A DNA stretch of 35,937 nucleotides from positions 1-35,937 of the forward strand of contig NZ_JAATOW010000043.1 of NCBI RefSeq assembly GCF_011806405.1. The letters are read 5' to 3'. Below, in pieces: positions 8,487 to 16,063 of this stretch. This DNA comes from Pseudooceanicola sp. HF7. Lineage in GTDB: Bacteria; Pseudomonadota; Alphaproteobacteria; Rhodobacterales; Rhodobacteraceae. Every line of letters begins with the position of its first letter. Within the stretch, counting starts at the first letter, position 1. Position numbers and translations under genes: made by a program. The notes below the pieces were generated by a model. The model worked only from the letters and a program-made list of their open reading frames with translations, was not told the DNA's origin and searched no databases.

Positions 8487-9212
8487 TTAGCCACCCCGCA
8501 GAAGCCGCCGATACCGCGCTTGGCTGCCCTGCAGGTGGCGCCGCATCGCGTCACGCGCGGCATTGGCATCCGCGGCGGCGATGGCATCGGCAATGGCGCG
8601 ATGTTCCTCTGAAATCATGGAGATATAGCTGTCCGAACTGCGCTCTGCGCCTTCGCGCGGCAGGGTGGCGCGCGGAATGACCGCCAGGCCCATGACCTCA
8701 AGGAACTCCCGGAAGCGGGGATTGTTGGTGGCATCGGCCACCGCCAGGTGAAAGCGCAGGTCGGCGGCGGTGGTCGGCTTGCCCTCTTCGGCAAGCTGGC
8801 GCACCTCGGCTTCCGCTTCGTAGATCTGCTCTTCCTGCGCGGGGGAACGGCGGGCGGCGGCAAGCGCTGCGGCCTCCATTTCAACGGCGATCCGCAGCTC
8901 CAGCATCTCGACGATAGAGGAAATCCGCGCGGTATCGACGATCTGGAAGGGGCGGGGGGCAATGGGTGCGGGCTCCAGCACGAAGACGCCAGCGCCCTGG
9001 CGCGGCTGCACCAGCCCGTCGGCGCGCAGGGCGGCGATGGCTTCCCGAATCACCGTGCGAGAGACCGAGAATTCCTCGGTCAGCTTGGCCTCTGAGGGCA
9101 GGCGATCGCCTGGCGAGAACTCGTCGCTTTCGATCCGGCTGCGCAGCGTGTCGACCACATCGGCCACCAGATTGCCCCGCGGCGCTGCTCTGCTCTTTAT
9201 ATCATTTGCCAT
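8487..9212 (-). CDS. GntR/FadR-family (FCD) transcriptional regulator of the uronate genes
   Basis: This 241-residue regulator has an N-terminal GntR winged helix (residues about 15-80; PGDRLPSEAKLTEEFSVSR at 34-52, then VIREAIAAL). An FCD ligand-binding domain follows at about 100-230. The usual FCD metal ligands are visible: Asp151 and His155 (DLRFH), His204 (EEHRAI) and His226 (MRRHL). Metal-containing FCD domains commonly sense sugar acids or other carboxylates. It lies between the divergent dctPQM-udh and kdgD-gci-gli units, so it probably represses both and is released by a uronate or aldarate. It may be co-transcribed with kdgD or separated by the internal promoter at 8440-8478. Confidence 0.9.
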   Translation of the reverse strand: MANDIKSRAAPRGNLVADVVDTLRSRIESDEFSPGDRLPSEAKLTEEFSVSRTVIREAIAALRADGLVQPRQGAGVFVLEPAPIAPRPFQIVDTARISSIVEMLELRIAVEMEAAALAAARRSPAQEEQIYEAEAEVRQLAEEGKPTTAADLRFHLAVADATNNPRFREFLEVMGLAVIPRATLPREGAERSSDSYISMISEEHRAIADAIAAADANAARDAMRRHLQGSQARYRRLLRGG

Positions 9213-9289
9213 GGGCTGCTCCTGTGCTCAGAATAGATAAGAGGAATTTCAGCGCGATTGTCAAATCTGCCCCGAAGATATCAGACATG

Positions 9290-9319
9290 TTGACAAGTGA
9301 TAAGATGAATCCTCATAAG
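9290..9319 (+). promoter_or_regulatory. dctPQM promoter with regulator half-site
   Basis: A consensus -35 TTGACA (9290-9295) is followed after 18 bp by CATAAG (9314-9319) as a -10. ACAAGTGAT (9293-9301) is the same 9-mer found in the kdgD operator (ATCACTTGT on the plus strand at 8468-8476) and overlaps the -35 in both. A partial dyad ACATGT/ACAAGT surrounds it. Shared control by the adjacent GntR protein is inferred. Confidence 0.6.
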
Positions 9320-9367
9320 TGAGCCCGATGGCGGTGCAAATCGCCTCGGTTTCAAGGGAGGAACACC

Positions 9368-10342
9368 ATGAACTACAAACATACCGCAGTAACGGGCCTG
9401 CTGGCGGCGATGGTTGCAATGCCGGCGCTGGCAGAGGACTGGCGCGGCTGGAACATCCATCCGGAAGACTACCCGAACTCCATCGCGCTTGAGATGTTCG
9501 CAGAGCAGGTCGCCGAAGCCACCGAGGGCCGCGTGACCCCGCAGGTCTATCACAACGCCGTCCTGGGCGCGCAGCCCGACGCCATCGAACAGGTCCGCAA
9601 CGGCGGCCTGGATTTCGCGAACTTCAACATGGGCCCCATGGGCCAGATCGTGCCCGCCACGAACGTGCTGTCGCTGCCCTTCATCTTCAAGGACGTGGAC
9701 CACATGCACCGCGTCATGGACAACGAGATCGGCGAGCGCTTCTCCAAGGCGCTGTCCGAAGAGGGCCTGGTGGCGCTCAGCTGGTTCGACAGCGGCTCGC
9801 GCAGCTTCTACAACACCAAGAAGCCGATCATGTCCCCGGCCGATGTCGATGGCATGAAGTTCCGCGTCATGAACAACGACCTCTATGTCGACATGGTTGA
9901 CCAGCTGGGCGGCAACGCCACCCCGATGGCCTATTCCGAGGTGTACCAGTCGCTGAAAACCGGCGTCATCGACGGGGCAGAGAACAACTACCCCTCCTAT
10001 GACAGCTCGAACCACTTCGAGGTGGCGCCCTATTACTCCATCACCAACCACCTGATCATTCCCGAATGCATCTGCATCTCCACCGCAAGCTGGGAAGCGC
10101 TGAGCGCGGAAGACCAGGAAATGGTGAAACAGGCCGCCGTGGACGCCGCCGAAACCCAGCGTGAGCTTTGGGCAGAGCGCGAGATGGCCAGCCTGGAAAA
10201 GGTCAAGGCAGCCGGGTCCAAGATCAACGAGGTCGATGATCCCAAGGCCTTCCAGGATGCCATGGGCCCGGTCTACGCAGGCTTCCTTGCCGAAAACCCG
10301 GACCTGGAAGCGCTTGTCAAAGACATCCAGGCCACCGACTGA
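9368..10342 (+). CDS. dctP: TRAP transporter solute-binding protein DctP, probably for uronates
   Basis: This periplasmic binding protein delivers a sugar acid to the DctQM permease. It is 324 residues long with a signal peptide ending at about residue 22 (MPALA-ED). DctP-family signatures are present, including the carboxylate-binding Arg166 in GMKFRVMNN and the SEVYQSLKTGVIDGAENN segment near 189-206. The start has a strong GGGAGGA site. Its place in one transcription unit with udh and opposite kdgD/gci/gli points to D-galacturonate or D-glucuronate as ligand. A strong hairpin follows the gene, which would leave more dctP than dctQM message. Confidence 0.92.
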   Translation: MNYKHTAVTGLLAAMVAMPALAEDWRGWNIHPEDYPNSIALEMFAEQVAEATEGRVTPQVYHNAVLGAQPDAIEQVRNGGLDFANFNMGPMGQIVPATNVLSLPFIFKDVDHMHRVMDNEIGERFSKALSEEGLVALSWFDSGSRSFYNTKKPIMSPADVDGMKFRVMNNDLYVDMVDQLGGNATPMAYSEVYQSLKTGVIDGAENNYPSYDSSNHFEVAPYYSITNHLIIPECICISTASWEALSAEDQEMVKQAAVDAAETQRELWAEREMASLEKVKAAGSKINEVDDPKAFQDAMGPVYAGFLAENPDLEALVKDIQATD

Positions 10343-10358
10343 CCGGTAAGCTGACACC

Positions 10359-10391
10359 AAGCCCCGGCCCTCAAAAGGGGCCGGGGCTTTT
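10359..10391 (+). terminator. Intercistronic hairpin between dctP and dctQ
   Basis: A perfect 12-bp stem (10359-10370 with 10378-10389) with a 7-nt loop ends in TTTT. It reads as a partial intrinsic terminator or mRNA-stabilising hairpin, letting the binding protein be made in excess over the permease. Confidence 0.8.
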
Positions 10392-10437
10392 CATGCCGGG
10401 ACACCCGCGACGGACGACCGCGGAGAGGGATTTGAAG

Positions 10438-10947
10438 ATGACGGAAGAGACAGAGGACAAGGGGCAGGTCTACCGCGTTCTCGACCTGCTCTCGCGGGCG
10501 TGCATGATCGTCGCGGGGGTGCAACTTGTCGGCCTGATCGCGATCTTCGGCTGGCTGGTCTTCGGCCGCTACGTGCTGAACGACACGCCCACCTGGGTGG
10601 AACAGGCAGCCCTGCTGCTGGTGGTCTGGGTGACCTTCCTGGGCGGCGCGGCCGGGGTCTGGAACAAGGCCCACCTGTCCATGGATTTCGTGAGAGAGAT
10701 GATGCCGCCCCGGATCCGCATCCCGCTGCGCTGGCTGGCGGTGATCGGGGTGATCATCTTCGGCGGCTTCCTGGCCTGGCAGGGCTGGGAACTGGCGGAC
10801 AAGACCTGGCGGCGGCAAATCCCGATGTTGGGCATCGCAGAGGGCTGGCGTGCCATCCCCATGGCGATCTGCGGGGCGCTTTCCGTGCTCTTTTCCCTCT
10901 ACCACCTTGCCGCGCTTGCCCGTGGCGAAGACCCGATGGAGCGTTAA
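10438..10947 (+). CDS. dctQ: TRAP transporter small permease DctQ
   Basis: This is the small membrane subunit of the uronate TRAP transporter, 169 residues from the ATG at 10438, which has GAGAGGGA upstream. An in-frame ATG at 10393 lies just after the hairpin and lacks a ribosome-binding site. Four membrane segments are visible at roughly residues 17-38, 48-68, 90-110 and 135-155, with the family-typical WVEQAALLLVVWVTFLGGA stretch. It is followed directly by dctM with no gap. Confidence 0.9.
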   Translation: MTEETEDKGQVYRVLDLLSRACMIVAGVQLVGLIAIFGWLVFGRYVLNDTPTWVEQAALLLVVWVTFLGGAAGVWNKAHLSMDFVREMMPPRIRIPLRWLAVIGVIIFGGFLAWQGWELADKTWRRQIPMLGIAEGWRAIPMAICGALSVLFSLYHLAALARGEDPMER

Positions 10948-12225
10948 ATGGGCCTCGCAATTCTTTTCGGCCTCTTCTTCCTGGGCCTCCTGGCCGGCAT
11001 GCCGGTGGCCTTTGCCCTGGGCCTGGCGACGGTGGGCGGCTTCCTTTACGAAGGCCTGCCGCTTTTCATCGGGTTCCAGCGCATCCTGTCGGGGATCTCC
11101 GTCTTTTCGCTGCTGGCCATTCCCTTCTTCATCTTCGCCGGCGACCTGATGATGCAGGGCGGCATCGCGGCGCGGCTGGTGCGCCTGGCCGCCTCTGCGG
11201 TGGGGCGCTCGCGCGGCGGGCTGGGCGTGGTCAACGTGGCCTCTTCCATGCTCTTCGGCGGCATCTCCGGATCCGCCGTGGCCGATACCTCGGCGCTTGG
11301 CTCCATCCTGATGCCGGTGATGAAGGAAAAGGGCTATGACGCGGATTACGCCGTCAACGTGACCGTGACTTCCTCCGTGGCCGGGGTGGTGATCCCGCCC
11401 AGCCACAACATGATCCTCTACGCGGTGGCCGCCGGTGGCGTCTCGGTCTCGCAATTGTTCATCGCCGGGATCGTGCCGGGGCTGCTGATGTGCCTCTGCC
11501 TGGGCGTGGTCGCCTGGTACATCGCCGTGCGCCGCGGCTACCCGGCCGAGGAATTCCCCGGCTGGTCCGCCCTGATGGTCAGCTTCATCGTCGCCCTGCC
11601 GGGGCTGATGACGGCGGTGATCATCGTCGGCGGCGTGCTTTCCGGAGTGATGACGGTGACGGAATCCGGCGCCTTCGGGGCGATCTGGGCCCTTGTGGTG
11701 ACGATCTTCGTCTACCGCGAACTGTCCTGGCCGGGCTTCAAGCGCGCGGTCTTCGGCGCGGTGCGCACCACGGCGCTGGTCATGACGCTGGTGGCGACGG
11801 CTTCGGCCTTTGCCTATCTGCTGGCGCTTTACCGGGTGCCGGACAACCTGGCGACCTTCGTCACCACTATCTCGGACAATCCCATCGTCATCCTGCTGCT
11901 GCTGAACCTGACCCTGCTGATCCTGGGCATGATCATGGACATGGCCGCGCTGATCCTGATCTGCACGCCGATCTTCCTGCCGGTCGTCACCGGGCTGGGG
12001 ATGGACCCGGTGCAGTTCGGCGTGATCCTGATGATGAACCTGGGCCTTGGCCTGTGCACCCCGCCGGTGGGCGCCTGCCTGTTCGTGGGCTGTGTCGTCG
12101 GCGGTATCCGCATCGACCAGGCAGTCCGCACGATCTGGCCCTTTTACGGCGCCATCGTCGTGGCGCTGATGCTGGTGACCTACGTGCCGGCCTTCTCGAT
12201 GTACCTGCCGTCGCTGCTGCAGTAA
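10948..12225 (+). CDS. dctM: TRAP transporter large permease DctM
   Basis: This is the sodium-coupled transport subunit, 425 residues and the usual size, with about 12 hydrophobic segments. Family signatures include GMPVAFALG near the N-terminus, PFFIFAGDLM, the SSMLFGGISGSAVADTSALG loop, VVIPPSHNMILYAV and the C-terminal MNLGLGLCTPPVGACLFVG. The ATG follows the dctQ stop codon directly. It works with DctP and DctQ to import uronates. Confidence 0.93.
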   Translation: MGLAILFGLFFLGLLAGMPVAFALGLATVGGFLYEGLPLFIGFQRILSGISVFSLLAIPFFIFAGDLMMQGGIAARLVRLAASAVGRSRGGLGVVNVASSMLFGGISGSAVADTSALGSILMPVMKEKGYDADYAVNVTVTSSVAGVVIPPSHNMILYAVAAGGVSVSQLFIAGIVPGLLMCLCLGVVAWYIAVRRGYPAEEFPGWSALMVSFIVALPGLMTAVIIVGGVLSGVMTVTESGAFGAIWALVVTIFVYRELSWPGFKRAVFGAVRTTALVMTLVATASAFAYLLALYRVPDNLATFVTTISDNPIVILLLLNLTLLILGMIMDMAALILICTPIFLPVVTGLGMDPVQFGVILMMNLGLGLCTPPVGACLFVGCVVGGIRIDQAVRTIWPFYGAIVVALMLVTYVPAFSMYLPSLLQ

Positions 12226-12261
12226 CGCCAGCGGCGCACGATCCGAAGAATAGGAGTACCC

Positions 12262-13056
12262 ATGAAACGCTTGCTGATCACCGGCGCCGGCGGAAACCTT
12301 GGCAAACTGGCCCGCGCCCGGCTGGGCCACATGGCCGATATCCTGCGCCTCTCCGACATCGGAGAGATGGCCCCCGCCGCCGGCCCGCATGAGGAAGTCG
12401 TGCCCTGCGACCTGGGCGACGAAGCCGCGGTGATGGAGCTGGTCGCGGATTGCGATGCCATCCTGCACCTTGGCGGCGTCTCGGTGGAACGTCCCTGGAA
12501 GGACATCCAGAACGCCAATATCACCGGGGTCTACAACCTTTACGAAGCCGCGCGCGCCCATGGGATGCCGCGGATCTTCTTCGCCACCTCAAACCATACC
12601 ATCGGCTATTACACCCAGGACAAGGTCCTGACCGTGCAGGACCCGGTGAAACCGGATGGGCTTTACGGCGTGTCCAAGTGCTTCGGCGAAGCCATGGCCT
12701 CGCTCTACCATTCGAAATTCGGGCAGGAGACGGCGCTGATCCGTATCGGCTCCTGCTTCGAAAAGCCTGTGGACCGGCGCATGATGGCCACCTGGCTGAG
12801 CCCGGATGACTTCATCCGCCTGGTCGAATGCGTCTTCCGCGCGCCGATGCTGGGCTGCCCGGTGATCTGGGGTGTGTCGAACAACGACGAAGGCTGGTGG
12901 GATACCTCCACGGCGCGGCTGATCGGCTGGCGCCCGCAGGACAATTCGGAAACCTACCGGGCAGAGATCGAGGCGGCCCAGCCCTGTCCCCCCGCCGATG
13001 CGCCCGAAAGCCGCTACCAGGGCGGCAAGTTCACCGCCGAACCGATCCACAAGTAA
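12262..13056 (+). CDS. udh: NAD-dependent uronate dehydrogenase
   Basis: It oxidises D-galacturonate or D-glucuronate to the aldarolactone, the entry step to the pathway completed by gli, gci and kdgD. It is a 264-residue short-chain dehydrogenase. The NAD-binding GAGGNLG is at 8-14, followed by SSN-like ATSNHTIGYY (108-117) and the catalytic Tyr135/Lys139 in LYGVSK. From memory it is very similar along its length to Agrobacterium Atu3143 (including KFGQETALIRIGSC). AGGAG lies before the ATG, 36 bp after dctM, so it shares the transporter transcript. A long hairpin follows at 13082-13116. Confidence 0.93.
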   Translation: MKRLLITGAGGNLGKLARARLGHMADILRLSDIGEMAPAAGPHEEVVPCDLGDEAAVMELVADCDAILHLGGVSVERPWKDIQNANITGVYNLYEAARAHGMPRIFFATSNHTIGYYTQDKVLTVQDPVKPDGLYGVSKCFGEAMASLYHSKFGQETALIRIGSCFEKPVDRRMMATWLSPDDFIRLVECVFRAPMLGCPVIWGVSNNDEGWWDTSTARLIGWRPQDNSETYRAEIEAAQPCPPADAPESRYQGGKFTAEPIHK

Positions 13057-13081
13057 ACCAGCCGGCCCGATGACCGGGGAA

Positions 13082-13116
13082 ACGGGCGCGCCCTCCATCG
13101 AGAAGGGCGCGCCCGT
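13082..13116 (+). terminator. Long hairpin after udh
   Basis: A perfect 13-bp GC-rich stem (13082-13094 with 13104-13116) has a 9-nt loop, 26 bp past the udh stop. There is no T-run, so this may be a terminator or an RNA 3'-end stabiliser. Confidence 0.55.
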
Positions 13117-13621
13117 CTCCGTGCCTGCGGCACGTCGGCGGACGGCCCTGTGCGTTCTGACGGGGCGGGCCTGATGACGGGTTGGCCTGATGACGGGGAA
13201 GGGCGCGCGTAAAGGGGCCGCGCATTTTCTCACCAAGGTCTTAACGCTTTGCCCCGCGACCGTGCGGAGCGCACCGACGTAATACCGACGCGATACCGAC
13301 AGGATACAGACGCCGCACCGGCGCCGTTTTCAGCGCCCCGCCGCGCCCTGTCCCGGGCTTCGCAAAGGGCCCGGAGCGGCGGCGTTGGCCCGGCGCGCGC
13401 GCCCAATAAACAGGCAACCGCACGATCGCAGGGCGACAAACACTCCCTTGCCCCGTGACATGTATCTGAAAGCCCTCTTAGCCTCTGTGTCGAGTAGAAG
13501 CGGATCGGCCAGGCTGGATCATTGCTCATCCCAAACCTGAAGGTACGCCCGATCCGGGTGGCGATGGAGAGAGATGAGACACCTGAATCCCAAGGCCAGC
13601 CAGACGGCAATTGCCGCCCCT
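13117..13621. other. 505-bp gap: repeat element plus a possible gene remnant
   Basis: No full gene was recognised. The gap holds the ATACCGAC repeat element (13251-13320). GGAGAGAG then precedes an ATG at 13574 that begins a plausible N-terminus (MRHLNPKASQTAIAAP), but after about 16 codons the frame runs into the antisense of ridA. This could be the 5' end of a gene cut off when the ridA-ABC cassette arrived. The sequence alone does not prove it. Confidence 0.4.
13251..13320 (+). repeat. Dispersed ATACCGAC element, copy A
   Basis: The order of parts is GTGCG-n-GCGCAC dyad, CACCGACGT, then ATACCGAC, ATACCGAC and ATACAGAC at exact 11-bp steps, then CACCG. A TTAACG lies about 10 bp upstream. 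About 90% of positions match copy B at 24729-24797, which is on the opposite strand. Confidence 0.75.
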
Positions 13622-14014
13622 TCAGGGCAGGGCAGCCATCACTTCGACCTCCACCACGAATTCCTCCCGCGTGAAGCCGGAGACGATCATCAGGGTCGAT
13701 GCCGGCAGGTGCGACACCTGCGCCAGCCAGGCATCCCGCGCCGCCATGTAGCCGGCCATATGCGCGCGGCCCGTGACGAAGGCATTGATTCGCAAGACGT
13801 TTTCGCGGCTCGTCCCGGCCTCTTCCAGGATCGCGTCGACATTGGCGAAACACAGCGCCGCCTGGGCTTCGGCGCCCTCGGGCACCGTGCCATCGCTGGC
13901 AAGGGCCAGCTGGCCAGAGGTCAGCACGATGCCGTTTCCGCCCTCAAGCGCGACGCCATGGGCGTAACGGGCAAAGGGCGGGGCGATGGTCTGCGGGACA
14001 AGGCTGCGGATCAT
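13622..14014 (-). CDS. RidA/YjgF/RutC-family protein lacking the usual active-site Arg
   Basis: This 130-residue protein has the RidA length and fold markers (LTSGQLALASDGTVPEGAEAQ; NVDAILEEAGTSRENVLRINAFVT). RidA hydrolyses reactive enamines/imines and needs an Arg in a PAR(S/T) motif. Here the site reads LPASTLMIVSGF, with Ser in place of Arg, so imine deaminase activity is doubtful. The ATG at 14014 is chosen because AAGGA is 6 nt upstream; the ATG at 14020 would touch it. It is divergent from the ABC operon across 219 bp. RutC-like members also occur in pyrimidine catabolism, so it probably serves the neighbouring degradation genes. Confidence 0.85.
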   Translation of the reverse strand: MIRSLVPQTIAPPFARYAHGVALEGGNGIVLTSGQLALASDGTVPEGAEAQAALCFANVDAILEEAGTSRENVLRINAFVTGRAHMAGYMAARDAWLAQVSHLPASTLMIVSGFTREEFVVEVEVMAALP

Positions 14015-14233
14015 GATCATTCCTTTCTTCTGCTGTCTCTCTTTCGCAGGACAGCAGCACAGGGCCAAGCACGGCGCGCTGGCCCGGGGCGAAAAACGCC
14101 TGAAATCGGGCAGCAGGGCAGGGGGAATGCCCATTCCCTCACCGCTGCGGACCCTGGCGCTGCAACGGAGAAGAAGGGGCCTTGAACCCCCCGTTAAATC
14201 ATTCAAAAGACTAAAAAATCCAACCGGGAGACT

Positions 14234-15229
14234 ATGATGAAATCCTTGAAACTTACCGTCACCGCTGTGGCCCTGCTCTCTGCCGGGGCCGTCCAGGCCC
14301 AGGATCTGACCAAGGTCAGCTTCGGCACCAACTGGCTGGCCCAGGCCGAACACGGCGGCTTCTACCAGTCCGTCGCCGATGGCACCTATGCCGATTGCGG
14401 CCTGGACGTGACCATTGTTCCCGGCGGCCCGCAGGTGAACAACCGCGCGCTGATGCTGGCCGGCCGGATCGACTACCACATGGGGGGCGACCTGCTGCAG
14501 GCCTTCAACGCCGTGAAGGAAGGCGTGCCCGTCGTCTCTGTCGCCGCGACCTTCCAGAAGCACCCCCAGGTGATCATCGCCCACCCCGGCAAGGCCGAAA
14601 CCTTCGAGGATCTCAAGAACCTGACCCTGCTGATCGGCGACAACGGCTACCAGTCCTACTACCAGTGGATGATCCAGGCCTATGGCTTCACCGCCGAGCA
14701 GCGCGAGCCCTATACCTTCAACCCCGCCCCCTTCCTGGCGGATGACACCATGGGCATGCAAGGCTACCTGTCCTCTGAGCCCTATCTCATTGAAAAAGAA
14801 GGCGGCTTTGTCCCCGATGCCTTCCTGATCGCGGATGCGGGCTATTCCACCTACGCCACCACGATCGAGACAATGGCAGACACGATCGCCGAGAAGCCCG
14901 AGCAGGTGCAATGCTTCGTCGATGGCTCCATCAAGGGCTGGTACAACTTCCTGTACGGTGACAGCGCCGCCGCGCGCGAGATGATCATCGCCGACAACCC
15001 CGAGATGACCGAAGACAAGATCGACTTCGCGATCGAGAAGATGATCGCCGAGGGGATTGTCGATTCCGGTGACGCGGAAACCATGGGCATCGGCGCAATG
15101 ACCGAAGAGAAGGTCAGCGACTTCTACACCAAGATGGTGGATGCCGGCGTGATCGAGGACGACATCGACTGGAAGGCTGCCTTCACGACCCAGTTCGTGA
15201 ACCAGAAAGTCGGCATGGACCTGAAATAA
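14234..15229 (+). CDS. ABC transporter substrate-binding protein, NMT1/THI5 type
   Basis: This 331-residue protein has a signal peptide cleaved near residue 22 (AVQAQ). The family-typical start (VSFGTNWLAQAEHGGFYQSVADG) follows, then GLDVTIVPGGPQVNNRALMLAGRID and YLSSEPYLIEKEGG. Relatives bind thiamine-pyrimidine precursors, other N-heterocycles, or sulfonates and nitriles. The pocket cannot be read from sequence. GGGAG precedes the overlapping ATGATG start (14234 or 14237). It is the first gene of the operon, and a hairpin separates it from the ATPase gene. The deaminase and creatininase homologues downstream suggest a cyclic nitrogen compound as ligand. Confidence 0.88.
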   Translation: MMKSLKLTVTAVALLSAGAVQAQDLTKVSFGTNWLAQAEHGGFYQSVADGTYADCGLDVTIVPGGPQVNNRALMLAGRIDYHMGGDLLQAFNAVKEGVPVVSVAATFQKHPQVIIAHPGKAETFEDLKNLTLLIGDNGYQSYYQWMIQAYGFTAEQREPYTFNPAPFLADDTMGMQGYLSSEPYLIEKEGGFVPDAFLIADAGYSTYATTIETMADTIAEKPEQVQCFVDGSIKGWYNFLYGDSAAAREMIIADNPEMTEDKIDFAIEKMIAEGIVDSGDAETMGIGAMTEEKVSDFYTKMVDAGVIEDDIDWKAAFTTQFVNQKVGMDLK

Positions 15230-15242
15230 CTTAGTAAAATCG

Positions 15243-15262
15243 GGTGGGGGCTCCCCCCCACC
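15243..15262 (+). terminator. Intercistronic hairpin between binding protein and ATPase genes
   Basis: GGTGGGGG (15243-15250) pairs with CCCCCACC (15255-15262) around 4 nt. It sits just past the binding-protein stop, the same arrangement as after dctP, and probably sets a higher level for the binding protein. Confidence 0.6.
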
Positions 15263-15277
15263 TGATCGGAGACCGCT

Positions 15278-16063
15278 ATGTCACTCTCTCGCCCGCCGCT
15301 CGGCGAACGCTCGACGCTGCTACAGATGAACCACGTGGAAAAGACGTTTCGCGGGAACATCGTTGCGCTGAAGGATATGAACCTGACCGTGAACGAAGGG
15401 GATTTCATCTCTCTTCTCGGTCCCTCCGGCTGCGGCAAATCCACTGCGCTGCGCATCATTTCCGGGCTGATGCAGCCCACGGCCGGCCAGATCCGCTGGA
15501 CCGGCGGCCAGTCCAAGGACGACCTTGGCGTGGTCTTCCAGGAGCCCACGCTGATGCCCTGGGCGCGCGTGGTGGACAACGTCTGGCTGCCCTTCCGTCT
15601 GCGCGGGATCAGCTACAACGAGGTCAAGGACGAGGTGCTTCAGGCGCTCAAGCTGGTGGGCCTTGAGAAGTTCCAGCGCGCCTTCCCGCGTGAGCTTTCC
15701 GGCGGCATGAAGATGCGCGTCGCCATCGCCCGCGCCATGGTCACCAAACCGCGGCTTATCCTGATGGACGAACCCTTTGCCGCGCTGGATGAAATCACCC
15801 GCCACAAGCTGAACCAGGACCTGCTGGCCCTGCGCGAAGCCATTGGCTGCACAGTGATTTTCGTTACCCACTCGGTCTTCGAATCCGTCTTCCTGTCCGA
15901 TCGCATCGTGGTCATGGCTGCGCGCCCCGGCCGCGTGATCCGCCAGCTGGAAGTGGATGCGGCCTATCCCCGGACAGAGGAATTCCGCACCTCTGCCGAA
16001 TATGCCGCCCATTGCCGCGAAGCCTCGGACGCCCTGCATCAAGCCATCGGAGAAGCGGCATGA
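15278..16063 (+). CDS. ABC transporter ATPase, nitrate/sulfonate/pyrimidine class
   Basis: This cytoplasmic energy subunit is 261 residues long. Walker A GPSGCGKST begins at 48, the Q-loop is VVFQEPTLMPW (Gln88), the signature is LSGGMKMRVAIARA at 140, Walker B LILMDEP is at 160-166, and the H-loop is VTHS. The MPW after the Q-loop is typical of the SsuB/TauB/ThiZ class. Its last codon overlaps the permease start (ATGA at 16060), indicating translational coupling. Confidence 0.93.
   Translation: MSLSRPPLGERSTLLQMNHVEKTFRGNIVALKDMNLTVNEGDFISLLGPSGCGKSTALRIISGLMQPTAGQIRWTGGQSKDDLGVVFQEPTLMPWARVVDNVWLPFRLRGISYNEVKDEVLQALKLVGLEKFQRAFPRELSGGMKMRVAIARAMVTKPRLILMDEPFAALDEITRHKLNQDLLALREAIGCTVIFVTHSVFESVFLSDRIVVMAARPGRVIRQLEVDAAYPRTEEFRTSAEYAAHCREASDALHQAIGEAA

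Noticed and set aside
10273-12561. A 762-codon minus-strand frame opposite dctQ-dctM-udh
   Set aside because: It is low-complexity His/Gln/Asp/Arg-rich translation antisense to clear TRAP transporter genes.
13459-13539. A 26-codon frame starting at the ATG at 13459
   Set aside because: It has no good ribosome-binding site, no homologue I recognise, and lies in a promoter-like gap.
15344-15358. A further parS-like site (TTTCGCGGGAAC) in the ABC ATPase gene
   Set aside because: Only one arm matches and the dyad is broken, so this is likely chance similarity.
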